Positions 61,044 to 64,000 of a stretch of 64,000 bases of DNA are shown here, piece by piece; the first letter of the stretch is position 1; each line of letters opens with the position of its first letter. A program made the translations under genes and the position numbers. Under the pieces are notes generated by a model. It searched no databases and was not told where the DNA came from. It saw only the letters and a program-made list of their open reading frames with translations. The DNA is taken from NCBI RefSeq assembly GCF_024813435.1, contig NZ_JANAEZ010000002.1:744001-808000 (forward strand), in the 5' to 3' direction. The stretch comes from Cognataquiflexum gelatinilyticum (GTDB taxonomy: Bacteria > Bacteroidota > Bacteroidia > Cytophagales > Cyclobacteriaceae).

Positions 61044-62678
61044 TTAATAAACCTTTTTCCCGCCAACGAATGTTCCTGAGATTTTGATTTCTCTTAACTC
61101 ATTTTCAGGCGCCGTCATGATGTCTTTTTCCAAGACTACAAAGTCCGCGAGTTTGCCCGGTTCAATGCTTCCTTTTAGATTTTCTTCAAAGTTGGCAAAT
61201 GCAGCCCAAATGGTCATACCTTTTAAAGCATGCTCTCTTGTGATTTTGTTTTCAGGCTGAAATCCATCCTCAGGCCAATTTTTTGCATCTTTTCGTACTA
61301 CACCAGAATGAAAGCCATAAAGTGGATTGATATGTTCTACCGGAAAATCACTTCCTAAAGCCAATATGCCATTTTGATCCAAAAGCTCTTTGTAGGCATA
61401 TGCTGTTTTTATCCTAAAAGGGCCAAGCCGTTGACCTGCCCAATACATATCAGAGGTGGCATGGGTAGGCTGAACAGATGGGATGACGCTGTATTGTGCA
61501 AATTTGGGCATATCTTCTTTGCTTACCACTTGTGCATGCTCGATCCGCCACCTGAGGTCATTTTTTCCTTTCAGGTATTTGGCATAAATGTCCAATAACG
61601 TTCTGTTGGCTGAATCACCTATACAATGGGTGTTCATTTGGAAGCCGTTTTCGTACATTTTTTTGGCGAGTTCATCAAATTCCTCCGGATTTTTGAGAAG
61701 GAACCCGTAGTAATCTGCATGATCATGATAAGGTTTGAGCAATGCGGCACCCCTTGAACCCAAAGCGCCGTCTCCATAAATTTTAAAACTCCTTACTGTG
61801 AGGTTGTCATCTTGGTATATTCCAGTTTTGAAATAATGCGCCATATTGGCTTCGGTTGGGTTAATCATTGCATATACACGCATGGTCAAAGAACCGTCTT
61901 TGTGCATCTCGGAGATCAAGTCGATAGTTTCTTTATCCAAACCTGCATCCACTACTGTAGTCAGTCCTACCGCAAAACAGTTTTCTTGGGCGCTAGTCAT
62001 GGCTATCCGGGCTTCTTCTTTGCTTGGATCCGGAACTTTCGAGGAAACTAATCCAATGGCATTGTCAATCAAAACTCCTGTCGGCTTGTTTCCGATTAAA
62101 ATAACCTTTCCACCGACCATTGATGTGGATGAAGTGATCCCTCCAAGATCCAAAGCTTTTTGGTTGACCAGGGCGGCATGACCATCAATTCGCGTCAGAA
62201 GTACAGGTTTGTCAGGAAAAAGCGAGTCTAATTTAGTTTTGGTTGGAAATTCCTTAGACTCCCAAAGGTTTTGGTCCCAACCCCTACCTAATATCCATGC
62301 AGCCTCAGGGTTATTTTCAGCATGAATCCTTACCCTTTCCACCAATTCTATTTCTGATTCTGCACCAAGTAAATCAGCGACCTGTAATCCTAATCCATAC
62401 CTATAAAAATGGGAATGTGCATCTATAAATCCTGGATAAATTGGTTTTCCTTGTAAGTCAATGATTTCCTCGGAGTCATATTTTGAAAGTATGGCATTGT
62501 CATTGCCTACTGCCACAAATCGGTTGTCCTTGACAGCAAATGCGTTTGTTATTGTGAAACCTTCATCTACTGTGTAAACAATACCGTTATGTACTATGAG
62601 ATCAACTTTCTCCTTTGTAGTACAAGAAAAAATTGAAAAAGTAGAATACAAAAGCGATGAGAAAATAAATTTCTTCAT
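61044..62678 (-). CDS. Amidohydrolase-family lipoprotein (YtcJ-like)
   Basis: This 544-residue metal-dependent hydrolase starts at ATG 62678 (MKKFIFSSLLYSTFSIFSC), a lipobox with Cys19; the upstream in-frame codons have no signal. GFIDAHSHFYRYG (HxH metal ligands at about 78-80), NTHCIGDSANRTLLD, RIEHAQVV and ALGSDFPVEHINPL are the amidohydrolase signatures of the YtcJ group. It may act on amide or ester bonds at the cell envelope; the substrate is unknown. It converges on the HhH gene, 19 bases apart, and its start region lies close to the divergent HsdR_N gene. Confidence 0.88.
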   Translation of the reverse strand: MKKFIFSSLLYSTFSIFSCTTKEKVDLIVHNGIVYTVDEGFTITNAFAVKDNRFVAVGNDNAILSKYDSEEIIDLQGKPIYPGFIDAHSHFYRYGLGLQVADLLGAESEIELVERVRIHAENNPEAAWILGRGWDQNLWESKEFPTKTKLDSLFPDKPVLLTRIDGHAALVNQKALDLGGITSSTSMVGGKVILIGNKPTGVLIDNAIGLVSSKVPDPSKEEARIAMTSAQENCFAVGLTTVVDAGLDKETIDLISEMHKDGSLTMRVYAMINPTEANMAHYFKTGIYQDDNLTVRSFKIYGDGALGSRGAALLKPYHDHADYYGFLLKNPEEFDELAKKMYENGFQMNTHCIGDSANRTLLDIYAKYLKGKNDLRWRIEHAQVVSKEDMPKFAQYSVIPSVQPTHATSDMYWAGQRLGPFRIKTAYAYKELLDQNGILALGSDFPVEHINPLYGFHSGVVRKDAKNWPEDGFQPENKITREHALKGMTIWAAFANFEENLKGSIEPGKLADFVVLEKDIMTAPENELREIKISGTFVGGKKVY

Positions 62679-62753
62679 TTTAGAGAGTTTAGTGGATGTT
62701 TCTAACAAGAAAGCGGACATATTTGCGGAATGGTGGAGGATAGGTATGGTTTT

Positions 62754-63203
62754 ATGCAATTTGCCCTCAATTTTCCGGAATTTGAATTCAAAATTCAGGA
62801 ATCTGATGGGAAATTAAGCATTTTCGATTCCCTTCGAAAGAAATATTTGATATTGACCCCTGAAGAATGGGTAAGACAGCATATGATTTCTTTTTTGGTC
62901 CAACATAGGAACTATCCCAAAGGACTTTTTTCTTTGGAAAAAGAAGTAATATATAACTCTCTTCAAAAAAGATTTGATATTTTGGTGTTAGATAGAACTG
63001 GAAATCCATTCCTATTGATCGAATGCAAGGCACCCGAAGTCAAGCTTTCCAAAAAAACAGTAGAACAGGTGGCGGTCTATAACAAGACAATTGGGGCTGC
63101 CTTCATGGGAATTAGTAACGGTAGGCAGCATTTGTTCTTGAAATACAATTTTGAAGTAAATTATTATGAACAAATATCAGATTTACCTCAATTTCAACCT
63201 TGA
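62754..63203 (+). CDS. Type I restriction HsdR_N-like (PF13588) stand-alone nuclease-fold protein
   Basis: This 149-residue protein starts at ATG 62754 (MQFALNFPEFEFKIQESDGK), where homologues begin. It has the PD-(D/E)xK nuclease fold of the HsdR N-terminal domain without helicase or motor domains: RFDILVLDRTG, then LLIECKAP with the Asp and ExK-like residues, and QVAVYNKTIGAAFMGISNG. Such stand-alone copies are common and conserved in Bacteroidota, so it is likely a housekeeping DNA-binding or nuclease protein and not part of a restriction system. No hsdS or hsdM is near. The stop codon overlaps an inverted repeat before the Crp gene. Confidence 0.88.
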   Translation: MQFALNFPEFEFKIQESDGKLSIFDSLRKKYLILTPEEWVRQHMISFLVQHRNYPKGLFSLEKEVIYNSLQKRFDILVLDRTGNPFLLIECKAPEVKLSKKTVEQVAVYNKTIGAAFMGISNGRQHLFLKYNFEVNYYEQISDLPQFQP

Positions 63204-63230
63204 TTAATGTGATATTTGTCATGTAATCAA
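63200..63230. promoter_or_regulatory. Inverted repeat upstream of the Crp/Fnr gene
   Basis: TTGATTA (63200-63206) and TAATCAA (63224-63230) are a perfect 7-bp inverted repeat with a 17-base spacer. Inside it TGTGATATTTGTCATG (63208-63223) is a partial Crp-type site (TGTGA, six bases, TCATG). Its centre is 61 bases before the Crp/Fnr start, so autoregulation is possible. Confidence 0.4.
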
Positions 63231-63275
63231 TTATATTTATCATTTAAGTTTGTTCAGCGGTTTTAACCAATTGAT

Positions 63276-63989
63276 ATGAAAACGATAGAAAAAAGTACTC
63301 CATGTGAGCTTTGCATGAGCAGAAAATTTTCACTCTTCGCCAATCTTTCTGAACCACATTTATGCCATTTATCGGATCATAAAAATTTTATCACACACAA
63401 AAAAGGTCAGATTTTATTTTATGAAGGGACCAAACCCTTGGGTGTTTTCTGCATCAATGATGGGGTAGTAAAGGTTTATAAAACCGCATCCAATGGGAAA
63501 GAGCAGATTATCAGACTAGCAAAAAAAGGTGATTTTTTAGGATATGCTTCCCTGCTTGGTGAAGAGTCATATTCCAATTCTGCCACAATTGTAGAAGATG
63601 CCAAAATCTGTTTTGTCCCAAGAGAATCTTTTTTAAAGGTATTGGCCGAAGACACAGAATTCCATAGAAGAGTAACCAAAGCACTTTGCCATGATTTAGG
63701 AATCATGGAGGACAAACTTACAGATGCCACACAAAAGTCAATAAGAGAAAGGCTAGCCTTTACGCTATTGAAACTCAGTGAGACTTACGGGATAGATGGG
63801 AATGCAGGTGAGAAAATTGACATTGTACTCACAAGAGAAGAAATCGCAGGCTTGGTGGGTACTGCAACCGAAACGGTAATCCGACTACTTTCTGAATTCA
63901 AAAAGGACGAGTTGATCGACTTTGAAGGAAAGAAAATCCTTGTTCTTGACAAGAGAGGTTTGGCAAGGTTGTCTGATTTCTATGGATGA
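63276..63989 (+). CDS. Crp/Fnr-family transcription regulator
   Basis: This 237-residue regulator has an N-terminal Cys pattern (Cys10, Cys13 in CELC, Cys30 in HLCHL), a cyclic-nucleotide-like beta-roll (about 40-130, with GQILFYEGTKPLGVFCINDGVVKVYK) and a C-terminal winged helix (about 155-237) with the recognition segment LTREEIAGLVGTATETVIRLLSEFKKDELI. The cysteines could hold a metal or Fe-S group as in FNR, but FNR spacing is not matched, and the Arg/Ser pair for cAMP is absent. It probably senses redox or oxygen. An inverted repeat lies just upstream of the gene. Confidence 0.9.
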   Translation: MKTIEKSTPCELCMSRKFSLFANLSEPHLCHLSDHKNFITHKKGQILFYEGTKPLGVFCINDGVVKVYKTASNGKEQIIRLAKKGDFLGYASLLGEESYSNSATIVEDAKICFVPRESFLKVLAEDTEFHRRVTKALCHDLGIMEDKLTDATQKSIRERLAFTLLKLSETYGIDGNAGEKIDIVLTREEIAGLVGTATETVIRLLSEFKKDELIDFEGKKILVLDKRGLARLSDFYG

Positions 63990-64000
63990 AATTTCTTAAA

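Noticed and set aside
62754..63203. Part of a type I restriction system
   Set aside because: No hsdM, hsdS or motor domain is near, and stand-alone copies are common in Bacteroidota.

Overview
The window looks like a chromosomal stretch of a Bacteroidota bacterium, most likely Cytophagales and probably Cyclobacteriaceae (family-level placement is inference from gene content). Evidence: a type IX secretion system (T9SS) type B C-terminal sorting domain, PorP/SprF and PorE-type partners, an OMP_b-brl TonB-linked receptor, DUF1599 and BT_3928-family proteins, WG and LVIVD repeat proteins, TAnnTTTG-type promoters, and few Shine-Dalgarno sequences. I saw no rRNA or tRNA gene and no CRISPR array.

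Layout. 1-5.1 kb: the 3' part of an amylosucrase-like GH13 gene, a small secreted protein, a TonB-linked receptor with no ATG start, and a J-domain-like coiled-coil protein. 5.6-13.1 kb: an operon of a giant ten-repeat DUF11 surface protein with a T9SS sorting domain, a PorP/SprF-like protein and a PorE-like OmpA lipoprotein. 13.3-32.1 kb: an accessory-looking region. It has an AT-rich orphan gene, a serine hydrolase and a GH9 cellulase bounded by inverted heptamer repeats, hemN, two Gfo/Idh/MocA oxidoreductases, a zinc alcohol dehydrogenase without its structural zinc cysteines, a REP-associated transposase embedded in its own palindromes, a pentapeptide protein, an ABC exporter, several envelope proteins and orphan antitoxin-like or HepT-like genes. 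32.2-64 kb: mostly core genes. These are an HtrA protease, dxr-rseP, two paralogous outer-membrane-type proteins flanking an IPT lipoprotein, lon, hslU, an SDR, a SixA-like phosphatase, a cold-shock protein, cdaA-folP, DUF1599-BT_3928-aroK, a FadL-like porin, a Gly/Trp/Met-rich lipoprotein, proS, nfeD-floA, a WG-repeat protein, hemA, an HhH protein, an amidohydrolase lipoprotein, an HsdR_N-like nuclease-fold protein and a Crp/Fnr regulator.

How genes work together. The DUF11/PorP/PorE operon reads as one secreted adhesin-like substrate with its dedicated outer-membrane and periplasmic T9SS partners. HtrA, RseP, Lon and HslU form a spread-out protein quality-control set, and lon carries a palindrome in its very short leader. 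cdaA (c-di-AMP synthesis) is translationally coupled to folP. nfeD-floA is a membrane microdomain pair. hemN and hemA are separate haem-synthesis genes. The most unusual material is in the repeats: a REP/transposase locus, heptamer tandem repeats, and a hairpin-rich GC/AT element with mutually exclusive stems.
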